Positions 1 to 13,399 are shown, counted from the first letter of the stretch. The stretch: DNA of 64,000 nucleotides from Riptortus pedestris (GCA_019009955.1 CM032229.1:75995001-76059000), one strand, 5' to 3'. The notes: generated from the letters alone by a model not told the origin. Made by a program: numbers and translations.

Positions 1-1317
1 AAAACAATATTTTCCTAAGCAAGTTGTAGGTACTGTGAGAAATTTTTACTCCAAGCCTAATTTTCTCGGAAGGTTTTTTTTTCCTTTAGAGCTAGCAGAC
101 ACAAGAAGCTTGAAGCAATAATTATTACTGGATAATTAGTGAGTTTTATGACATATTAAGCAAAATCAATACATCAACCGCTGTATTGATCACTTCATAA
201 TTAGGTTTTCTAATTTGAACTCTCTTCCAAACATAATAGTTAGTCTCTCTGTACATATTTTGGACAAACTCAATATATATTTCGGACAAACCTTAGCTAA
301 TTAAAAAATATATCATTTTTTTAATGTTTATGTTCAGTGTTAATTATTGGAAATCAAATAAAGAAAATCAACCAAATAGCTCACGGAAAAGACAAGAAAA
401 TTTTAAGCAAGAAGTTTGGAAATGTAGGTTACCCTAATTAATGTGAGAAAGTCCATTCGGTTAAAAGGTTTTTCTTCTCCACCCCCGTTCTCTGATTTCA
501 CCTTCATTAATCTATTTCTTCTAACAGTATATTTTTAATTATTTTGTTTCTTCTCTATATCAAGTTTACTGCGAGATCCTAAAATGAATAATTGATAAAA
601 TGAGTAAAACATAAAATGAATAATTGATTTTCTAAATCTCATCTTGAGCTTGAGATTTTTATAAAGGAGGCAAATGGGAAGAAGAAAAATAGAAATAAGA
701 AAATAAAATAGGAATGTGATAACAGTGTTGTTAAGTATCGCAATACTTTTTCTAAAACGTATATACTAATAAATATGGATGAATAAAGAATTTCATATGT
801 TTTAAATATTTATATTTAAAAAAAATATTTTGCATTTATTACAAATATCTAAAAAGAACTTTTAGATTGAAATTTGTCTCTTTTTTACCACGTGTTAATA
901 AATTAAAAAACAGAATTTACCTAACCAACCCATTGTGAATCTAGAACTACAGATGATGACAAAAATTTAAAATAAAGCAGCATGGGTATAGGAATATTTT
1001 TTTCTGAACTTGCTACCATCCATCTCCAGCATCAGAAAAATAATGAATCGTTCTTCTTTCATCCTTCGCTGCTGAGTACGATCAACACTTCGTCATGCCA
1101 AATCGTATGTTGAACTGTTTCAGGATTTCAGGTCTTCTATTTTATTTTTCTGAAGAATGAAATAATTATCAGTCCTATGTTACAGAGTTCCTTGTAGTTT
1201 GGGGTGTGAAATTACTGAATTAATATATGGATAGGTCATCAGTACCGTAATTGATAAAGAATGGACAGTATACGAAATCATTCCAAAATATTTGAAGGAC
1301 CCCATAATAAGTTAGTA
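1..1317. other. AT-rich unique DNA, no feature seen
   Basis: I see no coding frame, repeat family or RNA gene here. The sequence is AT-rich with short homopolymer runs only. Confidence 0.5.
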
Positions 1318-1747
1318 ATTAATGTTTGTGAAATATTTAAATATGAATTCATCTACTTTTATTGAGTCTCAATAATTATAGGTAAGCATTATAGGAATAT
1401 TGAGAAGCCGCTATTGTTTATAAGAGATCTGGATAAATCCCCTGATAAGAGAGGGAAGGGTGTTGCTAACGAGACTATGGTAATGTTCCACACAATTTTA
1501 TCAAAATATAATCCGACTTAAATACATACTCTCACACTTTTTTTTCCGTTTAAATTCATGATTCAACAGGCAGGGAATAAATCTATTTTATGATATGATA
1601 TAAAATCTAAACGAATAACCTCCCCCCCACGAAGAGCTAATATCTTTTATCAGTAATGACTGCTTGTCTATGCTAACAAGCTTACTATTAATAATGAATA
1701 CGAACAACAGTCGATGATTTCAAATTAAAATATTTCACAAACATTTA
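1318..1747. mobile_element. Possible MITE with inverted ends
   Basis: AATGTTTGTGAAATATTT at 1321-1338 is matched in inverted orientation by AAATATTTCACAAACATT near 1727-1744. The inner flanks stay loosely complementary for another 15 or so bases. That is the shape of a roughly 430-bp non-autonomous DNA element with short inverted termini. No clear target-site duplication is visible. A chance AT-rich match is possible, so confidence is low. Confidence 0.35.
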
Positions 1748-2063
1748 GTGCTTCATCCCCCCTTCCATCTGAAATTAGTATATAATGAACGTCCTTTCTC
1801 TTTGGAAAGACGTATAGGAGCTGAGAAAAAAAAAACATGGGCCAAGTGTTGAAGCCAACCTGAATTTAGTTATACGGGGTTCTCCTTTTATGAATTCTGA
1901 TGGTTATTGAATTTTGGCACTCAAAATCCAGGTAATTCATACTTTTATACAAATCAGTTCTGGAGGAGTTCGCAGGTTTAATTACAATAGGAATAGATTA
2001 TTCAGCATTTAGTTAAATGAAAGTGATAGGAAGATTAAAATATATATCTTACAAAAATAAAAA
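1748..2063. other. Unique spacer
   Basis: No gene or repeat recognised between the possible MITE and the first M repeat. Confidence 0.4.
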
Positions 2064-2672
2064 AATCCATCAAGCAGGAGCTGCCTAAACTAAGCAGATG
2101 TCCCACGTGCGAGTGTGACACTTTACTAATCTCGTCTCACAATATGTTTTATATTTCTAAATTCTTAATTGATGACGTCATCAACACATAACGTATTTCC
2201 ATGCATCTCAGAAAATAGAAGTTTAATGAAAACCATATTTGGTATTTAATCTTAGACTAAAGTGAGACGAGATAATAATCTATAATATGACAAGAGTAGG
2301 AGTGGGGGTTTACTGAAGGCTGAAAACTAGAAAATGGAAATATCACTGTTAGTAATCAAGATAATGAAAACAAACAAAAGCATATATAGACATTCATAGA
2401 AAATGTAATTTGCAATGAGATTGCTACAATTCTTTTTATCGATCAGACGTATAATAACAGAGAAATTTAGAATTTTCGATATTCTAAACTTTTTCTTTTC
2501 GCCATTCACGAATTTCATCTTTCTTTTCATCTTCGTTTACAGACAAATATCTTTATACATCATTTTCATCATCTCCTGGGTAGGATCGATGGGTATTTGA
2601 GAAAATTTTCGAAAATCGTGTCATGAGTCCAATCTCAATAACTGATTTCCCTTAATGGGGAATCTGCTAAAA
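2064..2672 (-). mobile_element. M repeat copy 1 (3' module A, near full length)
   Basis: Read on the minus strand this copy carries both ends of the family. The hairpin end lies at 2066-2110 (GAGCTGCCTAAACTAAGCAG then a CCCACG block). The palindromic end lies at about 2640-2672 (GATTTCCCTTAA, then ATCTGCTAAAA). In between are the AGGAGTGGGGGTTTACTGAA block at about 2298 and the GGTAGGATCGATGGGTATTT block at 2581. The short frames that cross it are chance products of the repeat. The (TA)n slot is not expanded. Confidence 0.85.
2169..2184. promoter_or_regulatory. Perfect 16-bp palindrome with CRE core
   Basis: TTGATGACGTCATCAA is a perfect palindrome containing TGACGTCA, the consensus for CREB/ATF-type bZIP proteins. 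It lies inside M repeat copy 1, in its module A end. A related TGATGACGTCG is seen near 33277 in another M copy, so the site may be inherited from the repeat. Regulatory activity is not shown. Confidence 0.3.
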
Positions 2673-4839
2673 TACGATTGGAGAAAAGCACAATTATAAA
2701 TACACCTGTGGGGACAGAAGAACACTAAATCTACACAGCCTGAATTCGATTACATACTAACTATTTCATAATATTAATAGATCTCGGGGGAACTGGGCAT
2801 AAGTTCGGCGAAGCTGAAGTAATTCATATAATGGTTGATAATTAAACGAATGCCCAAACTCATCAGTACGGCGACGCGAAGAATAATGAGAAGCTATAAA
2901 ATACTTCACAGCACTTCAGTATAGTGTAAGCCGAACTCTTCCATTAAGCTAATCCATTATTTCTATAACGCTTTGGCTAAAATGAGTTTCCTTAAAAGCA
3001 TCTGTCTAAAGCTGTAGCGGTAAGACAAACAGGTAGAAAGAGTGAACAGACAAGCTAAATATTTCATTTATTCCGGGGAAAGTTGTGGGTAAGGTTGAAA
3101 AGTGAGCCTGGTGCAAGACATTTTGGCTGAATTATGAAGGATTGAGGGGGAAAGTGGAGAATGATGATTCAGTATGGCAAGCACCCCCCCCCATTACCTT
3201 GCAGCGACTCAACAATGACCGTAGGAATTAATTAAACGAAGCAGTTAGATACAATGATTGGGAAAGTAGCAATAGCGCTTTACATATTTAGAATAAAGAC
3301 TAGTTGAGTTCATTTATATGTATTCATATTATCTTCCATCATAGGCCACAGGTTGTTAAGCTAAGAAAAATAAAGTGCATTAAAATATACTAATACAGTG
3401 ATATTAGTAGTAAAATACTGATATATTTCCTTAAAGAGCTGGATTGTTGTTGATATAGATATATTATCTGAACAAAAAGAAGTCATAATTTACAGTAGTA
3501 AAAAAGTGATGCTCTGAAAATATGGGATTTCTGTTTATTCTCTTACGACTCACCAGATTATAGATAAATGATGATACATATTAATTTAGTCTCATAAAGT
3601 GGGCATAGTTTTAGAAGCTGCCTGGCATATGCACATCACATGTATAGTAAAAGCAGTTTTCTCTCAATATATTGATTGAAGAACAAGGTTTACAACGCTT
3701 TTTAGTTATATTATAGCAAACAATCATTAAAATGGAAAAGAAAAACATAATAATAATAAAGTCCGAAAATATCATTATCCTTCCATAATTATAATATTGT
3801 TGCCCATTTCTAATCTCGGTTATTAGTTCGCATCATAAATGCAGCAACATCTATCATCATTGTCACTATATTTTTAAGTTTTTTGGGTTTGTACATTAAG
3901 TTAATTTACAATCAACAACTCAGCAGTGCATCATATACATTGCCTTTTTAATGTCCATGAATAACTTTGTATTTAACTTTCTACATGCTGAGTTTCCTGT
4001 TATAAAAATGCTTTATCTAAGCCGAAGAAAGAATGAAAAGGGGGTATTGCACCATAAAACGTTTATTAGGACAGTCGCCTTTCTTCTCCTTAACGAGTCA
4101 TTATCACTTCTACAAACACAGGCGACATATTACAGAAAAATATTAAATTAAATAATTTCGCGAAATAATAGCTACCATATTACAATGGTCAAAATCGTGG
4201 ACATCATTGTTGCTAATTAAACTGAAATTATTTTTTTACTTAGTAAACGGGTTTCTGTCGTTGGTCTCCTATTTTCCAGGACTCATAATATCTCATTAAG
4301 GATAAGAGAGTCGAGTTTCCATATAAATATTTTAAATTTGAGCCATGTTGGTCCTTCAGATATCCTCTAAATGGAAGAGCCTGCATTTTATATGTCAAGA
4401 GAAAACTGGAATGCTCTGAAGTAATGACTGCATGTTGATCTGAAGTTGAAAAATTGACATTGTGGGTTAGAATCTCATATGCAGATGGAATTTATATTAT
4501 GAGGAACAACGCAAAATATGCATAGTCCAACTAGGCGAGATTAGTCCTGAGTAGAGATGAAATAACGAAGGAATACTTCAAAGAATCTTGCCCGCAACCC
4601 CTCATGTAATATAAGAAGATTGTTGTTGTTCGAATTATGAGTTCACGTTTGGACCCATATTGAGGAAGAAGGAAGTACGATGAATAAAATGGAACCGTAA
4701 TTGTGTACTTTACGTCCTCAAAGAAAATATCTAATAGCAAGGCAACTACTTTATCATACTTGTGAGCTAGTTGAAGCAGAAGATTATTTTTTCTCAAAGA
4801 GCGACGTTGAGTAGAGGCGCAGAGAGGAAAGACCCTTTC
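2673..4839. other. AT-rich unique DNA, no gene seen
   Basis: Frames of 60-88 codons occur on both strands (for example 3951-4151 and 4531-4797) but have no recognisable domain, compositional signature or splice context. A C-run sits at 3183-3191. I see no repeat family here. Confidence 0.45.
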
Positions 4840-4975
4840 AGCATACGTTGATCAGTGGAGAGGAAAACCTTTTTGCCCTGGGAGAATATCAATGGGAGAA
4901 TAAATAGCCAGCCATTATATAGACATGTTTCCTCAATCAGCTTCACAAAACCTATCAATAAACCGAAAATTCCTT
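4840..4975. other. GC-richer island with TAAAT/TTATA motifs
   Basis: The composition is more balanced than the surroundings, with CCCTGGGAGAATATCAATGG and a following AATAAATAGCC stretch. Islands like this in a repeat-poor stretch can be conserved non-coding elements. There is no direct evidence beyond composition. Confidence 0.2.
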
Positions 4976-5194
4976 CCTTTGATGATGCCAGCCTAACAAC
5001 ATATACACGTTCTGAATATGAACATTAACACCTATTTAATAGAATATATAAATTATCAAAATATTATTTTAAACCTTGCATTGCATGGAATAATCGATGA
5101 TCTTTTAATGAAAATTAAAAGGCATTTGGGTTCCAATGTGGAGGAGCCACGTAGGGCTGATAATTAAATGTATGAGACAAATTATTTAAAATGT

Positions 5195-5273
5195 GTGGTC
5201 GTCCTCATGACGCGATTTTGAAAAATTTCCTCAAACGTCCATCGATCCTACCCAGGAGATGACGAGATCCGTT

Positions 5274-5314
<41 letters not shown>

Positions 5315-5735
5315 ATATATATTGTAAAAATAAAGATCAAGTTCGTTAATGATTGAAATCCGAAGTAAGGGGGGAGGGGTTTAGAGGGGGAATTTCGAAA
5401 ATGTCTTAATATCTCTGTTATTATGCGCCGAATCGAAAAATTGTATAAAACCAATTATATTGAAAATGTAATGTTCTATAAATGTTTTTATGTTCTTGTT
5501 TTCAATATCTTATTATTAATCGAGATATTTGAAGTTTTTAGTCTTCGGCCTTAAGTAAACCCACACTCCTACTCATGTCATATAAACAATAAGCTATTAT
5601 ATTATGAAGCACATTATTTGAAGTCTAAATGCCAAATATTTTTCTCATTGAACCTTTACGTTTCGAAGTAAATGCAATACGTGACGCACGAGGGAAATCT
5701 GCTTAGTTAACTCAGGCCCTGCATGACGGGTATTT
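5195..5735 (+). mobile_element. M repeat copy 2 (module A, 5' end lost)
   Basis: The copy runs from the CTCATGACGCGATTTT block through CCATCGATCCTACCCAGGAG, a dinucleotide slot, GATCAAGTTCGTTAATG, a GGGGGGAGGGG block and the module A text (CCCACACTCCTACTCATGTC). It ends at GGGAAATCTGCTTAGTTAAC and GCATGACGGG. The first 40 or so bases of the family are degraded. Its dinucleotide slot holds (CT)n instead of the usual (TA)n. Confidence 0.85.
5277..5312. repeat. (CT)n microsatellite inside M copy 2
   Basis: About 18 CT units occupy the position where most other M copies have (TA)n. Confidence 0.95.
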
Positions 5736-5904
5736 TAGATTGGTATGGTTAAAAATAAGGTGCCCTAGGTTTTAAATCTTAATTACAGAGCTATCTTTCA
5801 AAGGCCAAGCGGTGGGCTGTTAAAATAATAATAGAACTGTAGTCAATAATTTTTATAACAATAACATCAGACATAACAATTTTACAAACTGTTGTAAAGA
5901 CTTA

Positions 5905-6110
5905 CCGTTGGAAACCGTAGTCACTAGATGATGTTCGAATACTCAAGAGATTGTACTCAAAAGAGTACAGCTTTTGTGTGCTACGAGATTGTGCTCTCAT
6001 CGAAAGCCAGCTGTACTCGATCATCAGCCAGTGATGACGGTCTCTACCGAAATGTATGAGAAAAAACCATGTATGCCTGCGGTACTAACTCTTCATTGAA
6101 TAATTTAATA
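5905..6110 (-). repeat. Dispersed repeat X, copy 1
   Basis: The minus strand reads ACCGCA-GCATACATGG, then GAGACCGTCATCACTGGC, then a TGATGATCGAGTACAGCTGG block. The same order and spacing occur on the plus strand at about 24765-24860. The plus-strand end abuts CGGTAAGTCTT read on the minus strand, a good-looking 5' splice-site string, which may be coincidental. No coding frame is conserved between the two copies as far as I can see. Confidence 0.55.
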
Positions 6111-6929
6111 ATTCCATTAGCCATGGCAAGTTTTAAAACTCATATCAATATAATCTCATATAATTTAAAACCTACATGATGAATGCCCGCGCCCTATTTC
6201 CCCCAAAATAATGTCTATTATACATAGCTCTAAAAAAAACAATATAATAAATATCCCTATGAATAAATCAACTATTATTGGGAGTATTTTAAAGCAGCCA
6301 CCTCTATAAATTGGCTATGTGAACTCCCTGCCATTGAGTGGCCTGGCTCTTAATGCCCGCTAATCTCCAGCTAAACGGACTCTGTGCAGAACCAGGAACA
6401 TAGGATTTACACTAAACGTACTCTGAGACACTAGGGCATTTAAATTTATTTATATGCGCCCAATTGCATTCATCCTCTTCCCATTAATTACTTTAAAAAA
6501 AAAATGAAAAATCAAAGAAGGCTTGATCGTGATTTTCCCAGTATGAAACTTTTATCCAGCACACTAACCCCTTTTGCAGACAAAGGATGAATGCAGGAAT
6601 GCTGATTGAGTATGAAGGCTCGTATGATGTATTATCTATGAGGCTTTCTACAACTTCCCTCTCCAAACCAAACTTCTGTAATTTAAGAAAGTAAAGATAA
6701 CCTGTTGAATGTATATATGAAGTAAACAACATACCTTGAAGCAGACAAATAGAGAAAAGGGAAGGGTACACATGACGAGCACCCACGACAGACCAGTGAG
6801 GATGGTCCCGCATATTCCAGAGTCTCCTGGGTCTGCGTCTTCCGCTGAAATTAATAATATTTTACAAATTAAAAATTAGCTTTAAATTGAAACCAATAAT
6901 AGAATGCTTATGTAAACAATTTTATATTG
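6111..6929. other. Unique DNA with a GC-richer patch at 6290-6440
   Basis: The patch includes CCCTGCCATTGAGTGGCCTG and GCCCGCTAATCTCCAGCTAA. The minus-strand frame at 6493-6813 has no recognisable domain. Otherwise nothing is recognised. Confidence 0.3.
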
Positions 6930-7235
6930 CATACAAAAATTATTAAAAAACGACAAGCCTACCTGTACTCATTGCAACACTGGACTAACTGTAAAACACC
7001 CACTAACAGAATGCAGATTACGAACTTACTACGAACATTCCACATGACTTGAAAGAACTACTGACTAAGGGTTACCCTCAAGTCGCCATTATTCTGACTA
7101 CTTTGTGTTCCGTTTAGAGTATTGTTGTTCATATTGTTTTGTGTTCAATTTTTTTATTTATTTTTTATTTTCCCCATTTTTAAGAAGAGCCAAGGCGCCG
7201 CAGTTGCAGAGCTCTATTGTTTTAATAAATAAATA
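6930..7235 (+). mobile_element. Decayed LINE 3' end: zinc-knuckle C-terminus plus 3' UTR tail
   Basis: Translation from about 6964 gives CTHCNTGLTVKHPLTEC, a CX2C-X8-H-X4-C arrangement typical of the C-terminal zinc knuckle after the reverse transcriptase/RNase H of many insect non-LTR retrotransposons. After a +1 frame change the frame from 7040 reads PHDLKELLTKGYPQ and stops at 7115-7117, matching the usual LINE C-terminal '..L..LL..' segment. A 3' UTR follows, with AAGGCGCCGCAGTTGCAGAG and a tail of AATAAATAAATAA near 7222-7235. The copy is strongly 5'-truncated and frameshifted. The clade is not assigned. Confidence 0.8.
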
Positions 7236-8257
7236 ACATTGCATTTAAAAGACCTATCATAGATTATTCTTAAGGACGTATAAGCACCAGTGTATATTTA
7301 TAAAACTGAATGACTATATTACCTGTGAGAAACCCAAAGAAGCCAAGACATTGTACTGCAGCTGTAAGCATTAGCTAATATTTGTTAGAAGTAAAGATGA
7401 AATACAACCTCAATATCATGTAACAAATAGATTGTAATTTTCTGTATAAAACAGTATAAAATATTTTTTATTGAGAGAAAAATGTCTGCCATGAGACATA
7501 GAAATGTTTATTAGTGTTCAGACTCCACAATTCATCATATTCGAATTCATTTAAATTTAGTTGTATCAATGTGTGTTAATTAAAAAGTCCTGAACTAATA
7601 TAGTGCACTTCCTTTTCTCTTCATTAAATTTTAATTGTATATTCCAATAAATTAGGCCACATTTCAGAATTCAATTACACTTCTGAAGATAGAGTATACA
7701 TTTAAACGTTGTACGTTAAATTTTATAATTTCAAAAACTTTTAAAATAATTACAGTCTAAATTAAATAAATAATAAACATCAGTTCTCTTTCACATCAAC
7801 CCCCTTTCAATGGAATATTATTGATTATGCTTTTAACATTTCATGTACAAGTTTTGTGAAAGCTACGTCGTTTACAAATCCAGTCAACAAATCAGTCCCT
7901 ATGTTATGTATGCTACCTGTTTGGTAATCCGGGGTCACTAATTTAACTAAATTAAACATGGCTGATATCAACAGTGCCACTTCTCTGGGCACATTGATAG
8001 GATTTAGGGAAGGATTATTAGATCCTTCAAATTTATGTATTCAGAGAATACCTTCCTCCGGGAACAGCGTTCGGATTAAACTCCTCTTTTTTTCGCCCAG
8101 AGTTCGAGTTAGGATTAATCATTTTATCCTCAACTTAGTTTCCTTGAATTATTTGATTAATTTACTTTCTATTCAATTTCTATTACAGATCTGGTCAGGA
8201 TATTTCATCTAAAGACTGCTATTATCAGAACCTTTATGAAATTGGACATATAACCCT
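7236..8257. other. Unique DNA, no gene seen
   Basis: An 84-codon frame at 7958-8212 starts inside ordinary AT-rich sequence and shows no domain. No repeat recognised. Confidence 0.4.
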
Positions 8258-8413
<156 letters not shown>

Positions 8414-9908
8414 CATTACCATCTGAAATACAGATTATTAACGCAATCTAATTGTGATTAAGTGAAGAACAAGCAACCTGGATGAAAGTAGGGAGTGAAA
8501 TGAAAGGACCGGAAGAAGGAAAAGGAAGCGCAACTTCTGAAGGAATGAGGCCTCTTTAACTTGATCAAAACGGAACTAATTAAAGAATAATTTGGGCTAA
8601 TACTTTGTAGGCATCGTCATAATTGTAATAAATGATTACGGTATATTACTCCGCTGTGTACAACCTACATTATCTTTGACTTAAACTTGGGTTTAGCTTT
8701 ACAAAACCACTTTTTCTCTAGTATTGAATAGCATAATGTTTCATTTGTTTCGGGGTCTTCCCATAGTAATGAATGTGTACCCTCCATAGTTTCTATACAA
8801 AAAATGAAAAAAGAAAACCTTGAAAGAACGTGCATTCTTTGTAATATACAATAAATTTCTTAAATTTAAAATTTATTATCTTTTATTAAATAATTGATTA
8901 AACAAATATAAATAAATATTGCCCACAAAACATCATAAACAATCAAAACTTTATAACAAAAATCAATAGTCAATAACTGAAACAGAACGATAGGAAATAA
9001 AAATGAATAGAAAGTAAATTGAAAAATAAAAATTAAGTTATCAGCGCTTTTATACTTTTATTAAAATTAACTAAAGCATTTTCCATTACACACCACACAA
9101 AGATGTCTTAGTCTGGTAGATTTATAAACAAACTACATACATAACTTACCATATACTTGTATACTTAATTATAACCAATGTTCTTCTACTAATGGACTAT
9201 CCTTAAGAAAGAAATCAACAGTTATGTACAAAAAATAAAAATAAAACTTGCACCTTAAAAATTAAGTAGCACCGTTTATTTCTAAAAAGAATTTTGAATA
9301 AGTAGTCAAAATTATGGTTGCAAACAGTGTTATGGTATAACTTGGATTTCTGTTCGTTTTATATTTGTTTTATAAATTCTAAGAATAAAAGCACATGTTA
9401 AGTTTTCTTATGATGCTATTAGAGCACGACGGTAAGATGGAATATTTAATAGAAAGTGATATAAAATTTATATTTATTATATTTACATTTAATGTTCTGT
9501 AATGTACAAATACTGTCTGTTTTCATTCTTGTGATAAATGTTATGACTCAGTTTGGTTTATTATATATTTACTGTTCTGATTTGAACAATAAATCTTATA
9601 AATATAAAAGAGCGTGACAATGATAACACAGCTGAGCTTCTAGATGAAATTCAACCATCGATTTATACTTTGAGCAGCAGTTAAACGTTTCCATCTTTAC
9701 CAGATCTCTATTGCAAAGACTCTCTTTGAGCTTATACAGAATATGATTGATTTAAATTATACTAGCAGTGTTAGGATTTTATGATAGTCTCCCCAATATT
9801 CTTAGTAGGCCGCGTGGCTGTTAAATCCAATTACATTTGACTCTTATTGCATATTTATGAGGCGTATTAGTGTGTTGAAATGGCCACAGCAGTTTTCCTC
9901 TTGTATGA
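8414..9908. other. AT-rich unique DNA, no gene seen
   Basis: Very AT-rich between 8800 and 9600, with many short A and T runs. I see no family, RNA gene or frame. Confidence 0.45.
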
Positions 9909-10040
9909 TTTCGAACGGACCTCATTTTCGTTATCTTCAAGGTAGGATCGATGGATATTTGAGAAAATCTTCGAAAATTGCTTCAAGAGTACAACCTTAA
10001 TAGCTATTAAGCTCAGCTGATTGCCCCTAAGTGAGGTACG
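9909..10040 (-). mobile_element. M repeat fragment 3 (5' block only)
   Basis: TCGAACGGACCTCATTTTCG, AGGTAGGATCGATGGATATT and a degraded CTGATTGCCCCTAAGTG end represent only the palindrome-side block of the family on the minus strand. The palindrome is partly destroyed. Confidence 0.75.
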
Positions 10041-10171
10041 TTAATAAATCAAATCCTCCGTTCTTAAAAACCAAAGGAAACTTCAAATTTTCAAATGAAA
10101 TTTTGGTGAAAAGGATGAATATTGTAGGATCTATATCAACTTCAATACTGCAACAAGCTGAGGCTCTTGTT

Positions 10172-10330
10172 GAACATTGTGCTTTCAACTGGCAAGAGTT
10201 CTGAAAGAATGAAAGAATCTAGAATCTCCTGACGCCCACGAAGAACATTCAGCTTTCAACTGGCAAGAGTTGTTTGAGAATGATGGAATCTAGAGTCTCA
10301 TGACGCACATGCAGAACATTCAGTTTTCCC
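10172..10330. repeat. 71-bp tandem duplication (2.2 copies)
   Basis: Units begin with GAACATT at 10172, 10243 and 10314. Each of the two complete units contains CTTTCAACTGGCAAGAGTT, GGAATCTAGA-type and TCTC-TGACGC blocks. The spacing is exactly 71 bp twice. The minus-strand 88-codon frame at 10249-10515 crosses it and has no recognisable domain. Confidence 0.8.
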
Positions 10331-12819
10331 ATCGATGAATGCGCCTTAGCTACATGATCATTTTTCTTATGACGAACTATTCTTTTAGCAGTTAACCAGT
10401 AATGTTTTTTAAAGTATCTATGAAATGATTTACAGGTTTTTATGGAGTATTTTGTCCGTCGAAGCGCCTCATTCTTTGCTGTCCCAGTTCCTCCAAGGCC
10501 CACGTCTTTGATCATCTTATTATATCATCTTCCACAGACAGCTGCTCGAAGTTGTTGTTAGAATAGATTGTGTAATTGGGAATTGATACCGAGGTTCTCT
10601 CCGCAACTGATTTCTTACGATGGATTCTTCCTGAAGTATAGTCGCAGTCAAATGAAAACATATTATAGTTTTACTTTTTTCACTGTTCACAATAATTTGC
10701 ATTTTTTTTTTCAATCAACCTGGAAAGTATAGTCAGTGCCAGATAGCTTCGTATTTTAGAATGCGGAGAGTAGAGTATACCGCCCAACAAAATGCGGTCT
10801 ACCTGCCTGAATATCTGGAATGACATGCCTCTACTTTAAGAAGGCACAATCCTCCTTGACGTAACGTATTTCATCTTACGCATTTTTCCGCTACACCTGA
10901 CCAAAGAAGAAAAATCATGCGGAGAGGAAAGGCATGCATGAAGAATACTGAACTAAAGAAAAACTAGCAACTATGCAAAATAAAAATCAGCACATGATGC
11001 ACACAGGCATATACACGGGATATGCATACATGAACATACCCGGGCTGTAGTTTAGGATAGGATAAGGATTTATGTGTGAGGATTGCCTTTTTCTATAATT
11101 TATTTAGGTTCGTTTTAAGGCTGTTTTACAAAATCGTAAGATTTCTGCGTTTCATAAAATGTTTCAAATAATCCATTTTACTGCTTCAGCCTTTAATAAC
11201 TTTCGCTCATATTCTTATATTGGCTCATATTATTTTTGATGTCTCCTTTACAAAGGCATTTAACTATAGTAAAAATAAAGAAAGAAAGTTATATGCTGTC
11301 TGTCATCAATGTGTCTTTCCATTACATGAGAAATCAATTTAGTTTACGCAGCCCCTGCGAGATTAACATTTTATACTCCGGTTTAATCCTTATTTTAAAT
11401 CTCATTAAGAGTTTTAATAGAATATTAAAAGAGCAAGCATCGTGTTGTGAATAAAGTTAGATGGAAGATTTGATTTTTATTCATATTTATCATTCCTGTC
11501 TGGAATAGAGTGCCTGCTCTGAATTGTAAGCCATATGTAGGAATACCCTGAGGAGAGGGAGACTCAATCCAATAGTTGAAACGTGAAGCTGAATGACAGT
11601 GGCTTCATGAAAAGCTTTCTTTGTTGGACACTAGCCTCCGTTCGTAGATTTACATTTCTTTGCCGCCCGGCAAGGACTACTTCCACTTCAATAACGGCGT
11701 GAACGCCTCCCAAAGAAAAGGCCCAAGAAATAAATTCCAAGGTATTTCCTTCCTTTTTTAAGTTATTTGGTTCAAACAATTCATAAATGTCTTGAAAACT
11801 ACTGTCAATTTACTTGTTGGGTGTCAAATCGGGAGTGGAAACTGTCTTTCCAAGTTAAGAAATTCTGGCAAGTCTTTTAGATGATAAAATCGCTTTACTT
11901 GTCTTTCGCAAGGCACATACATTTCTTTCTTGATTGTTAGAATTCTACATGCCTTGAAACGCAATTCGTCTAAATAAAACGAAATTAGTAAAAAAATCCC
12001 ATAATTCTATTATTAAAGAATGAATAAACCACAATAAAATTAATATATACTGGTATACCGTATATATTATGTCATTGAAATTTCAATTACTTCCACTTAA
12101 TAATGCTTTTGTGGTCTCTCAATTATTAGATGTGGCAGAGGAATCAAGTATTAAATACAGTTTTTCTCCAAAGCAGAAGAAGGTAAACAAATATTGAAAA
12201 TCTTCTTTTTGTAGTTCATTCTGTAGGCATTATTTTCTATCCCTTTTCCGACTCATGTCCCTAAGGCTAGCCTTCTCTCATGATAAATAAACATTTGACT
12301 GAATTTATTACGAAACTCGAAGCAAATGGTTCCTGTATAAAAAACGAAGTAGAAGTCTGTCACGCAGGGACTGTATGAACTAGCCGGTATCCCACTTGTA
12401 GGAACGACACACAGATAAACCATACCTCAAATGCACACAATTTCAAAATGAACATGGACAGGCAGGACATTATTTAACAGGATTTAAAATTCAAGGTAAT
12501 GACAAAAGTACTTGCGCCACACAGAAAACACAAACTTTTTTAAAAATACTCTATGACTGTTCAACATATTATCAAAACAGATTAAATTTCATGATGAACA
12601 TAATTTGAAAGGAGTTAATTGTCCAGGACCATCTCATATATTATTATATAAGAAGTATAATAAAGAACGAAGAAGAAAGAAGTTTATCGAAAGTATAGAT
12701 ATGGATGTAGCAAAAATACATTAAAATATAAAGTTGATTATGAGGAAAGAGAATTATAATTCAACATATTTTCCTTACATAAGCTTGCAAATTAATGAAA
12801 ACCGTAACAATGGTTGAAT
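10331..12819. other. Unique DNA, no gene seen
   Basis: Several frames of 60-72 codons (10520-10714, 11236-11454, 11564-11779) lack domain signatures. No repeat family is recognised in this stretch. Confidence 0.4.
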
Positions 12820-13090
12820 TGAACTTAATTTAGTTTTTTAATTTTTTTTTAATTTCCATTTATTAATTTTATTTGTATTTATCTTGCTTATTTCATAATT
12901 TTATTTTAGTTCATTTTTTTAATTATTTCACTCTATTTTTATTTTATTTATTTTTATTACAATATATTTTATTATATAGTAATAAGCCATTAAATAGTAT
13001 ATATTGTAAAATTGTACTTAAACATAATCATAAGTGTAACGTGTCATGGGGCAATGGAACATGTACTCAAATAAATAACCGCATAGTTAC
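12820..13090 (+). mobile_element. Possible LINE 3' UTR tail
   Basis: A T-rich stretch is followed by GTGTCATGGGGCAATGGAAC and ACTCAAATAAATAAC, like the ends of other LINE tails in this window (a short GC-richer block, then AAATAAATAA). No coding part is recognised. Low confidence. Confidence 0.3.
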
Positions 13091-13229
13091 TAAGAGGAGA
13101 AAAAAATAAATAAATAAACCTCCGTCAAATAAAAGTCAGAAATCTACGAATTTATCTACAGATTTATTTGTCGTGATATGGTATTGGTTATATTAAAATT
13201 TAGATAAAATTTGGTGATTTTGAAAGTCA

Positions 13230-13242
13230 CGCACACACAGAT

Positions 13243-13292
<50 letters not shown>
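13230..13292. repeat. (CA)n-(TA)n compound microsatellite
   Basis: CACACA units run to about 13268 and TATATA units to about 13292. Confidence 0.95.
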
Positions 13293-13363
13293 CCTCTGCA
13301 AAGGGGAAAGGAATGAAGAAAAATATTGCTGTGAGAATACAACTAAAACGAATTCAATAATTA

Positions 13364-13397
<34 letters not shown>
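13364..13397. repeat. (CA)n microsatellite
   Basis: About 17 CA units, starting after TTAGA. Confidence 0.95.
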
Positions 13398-13399
<2 letters not shown>

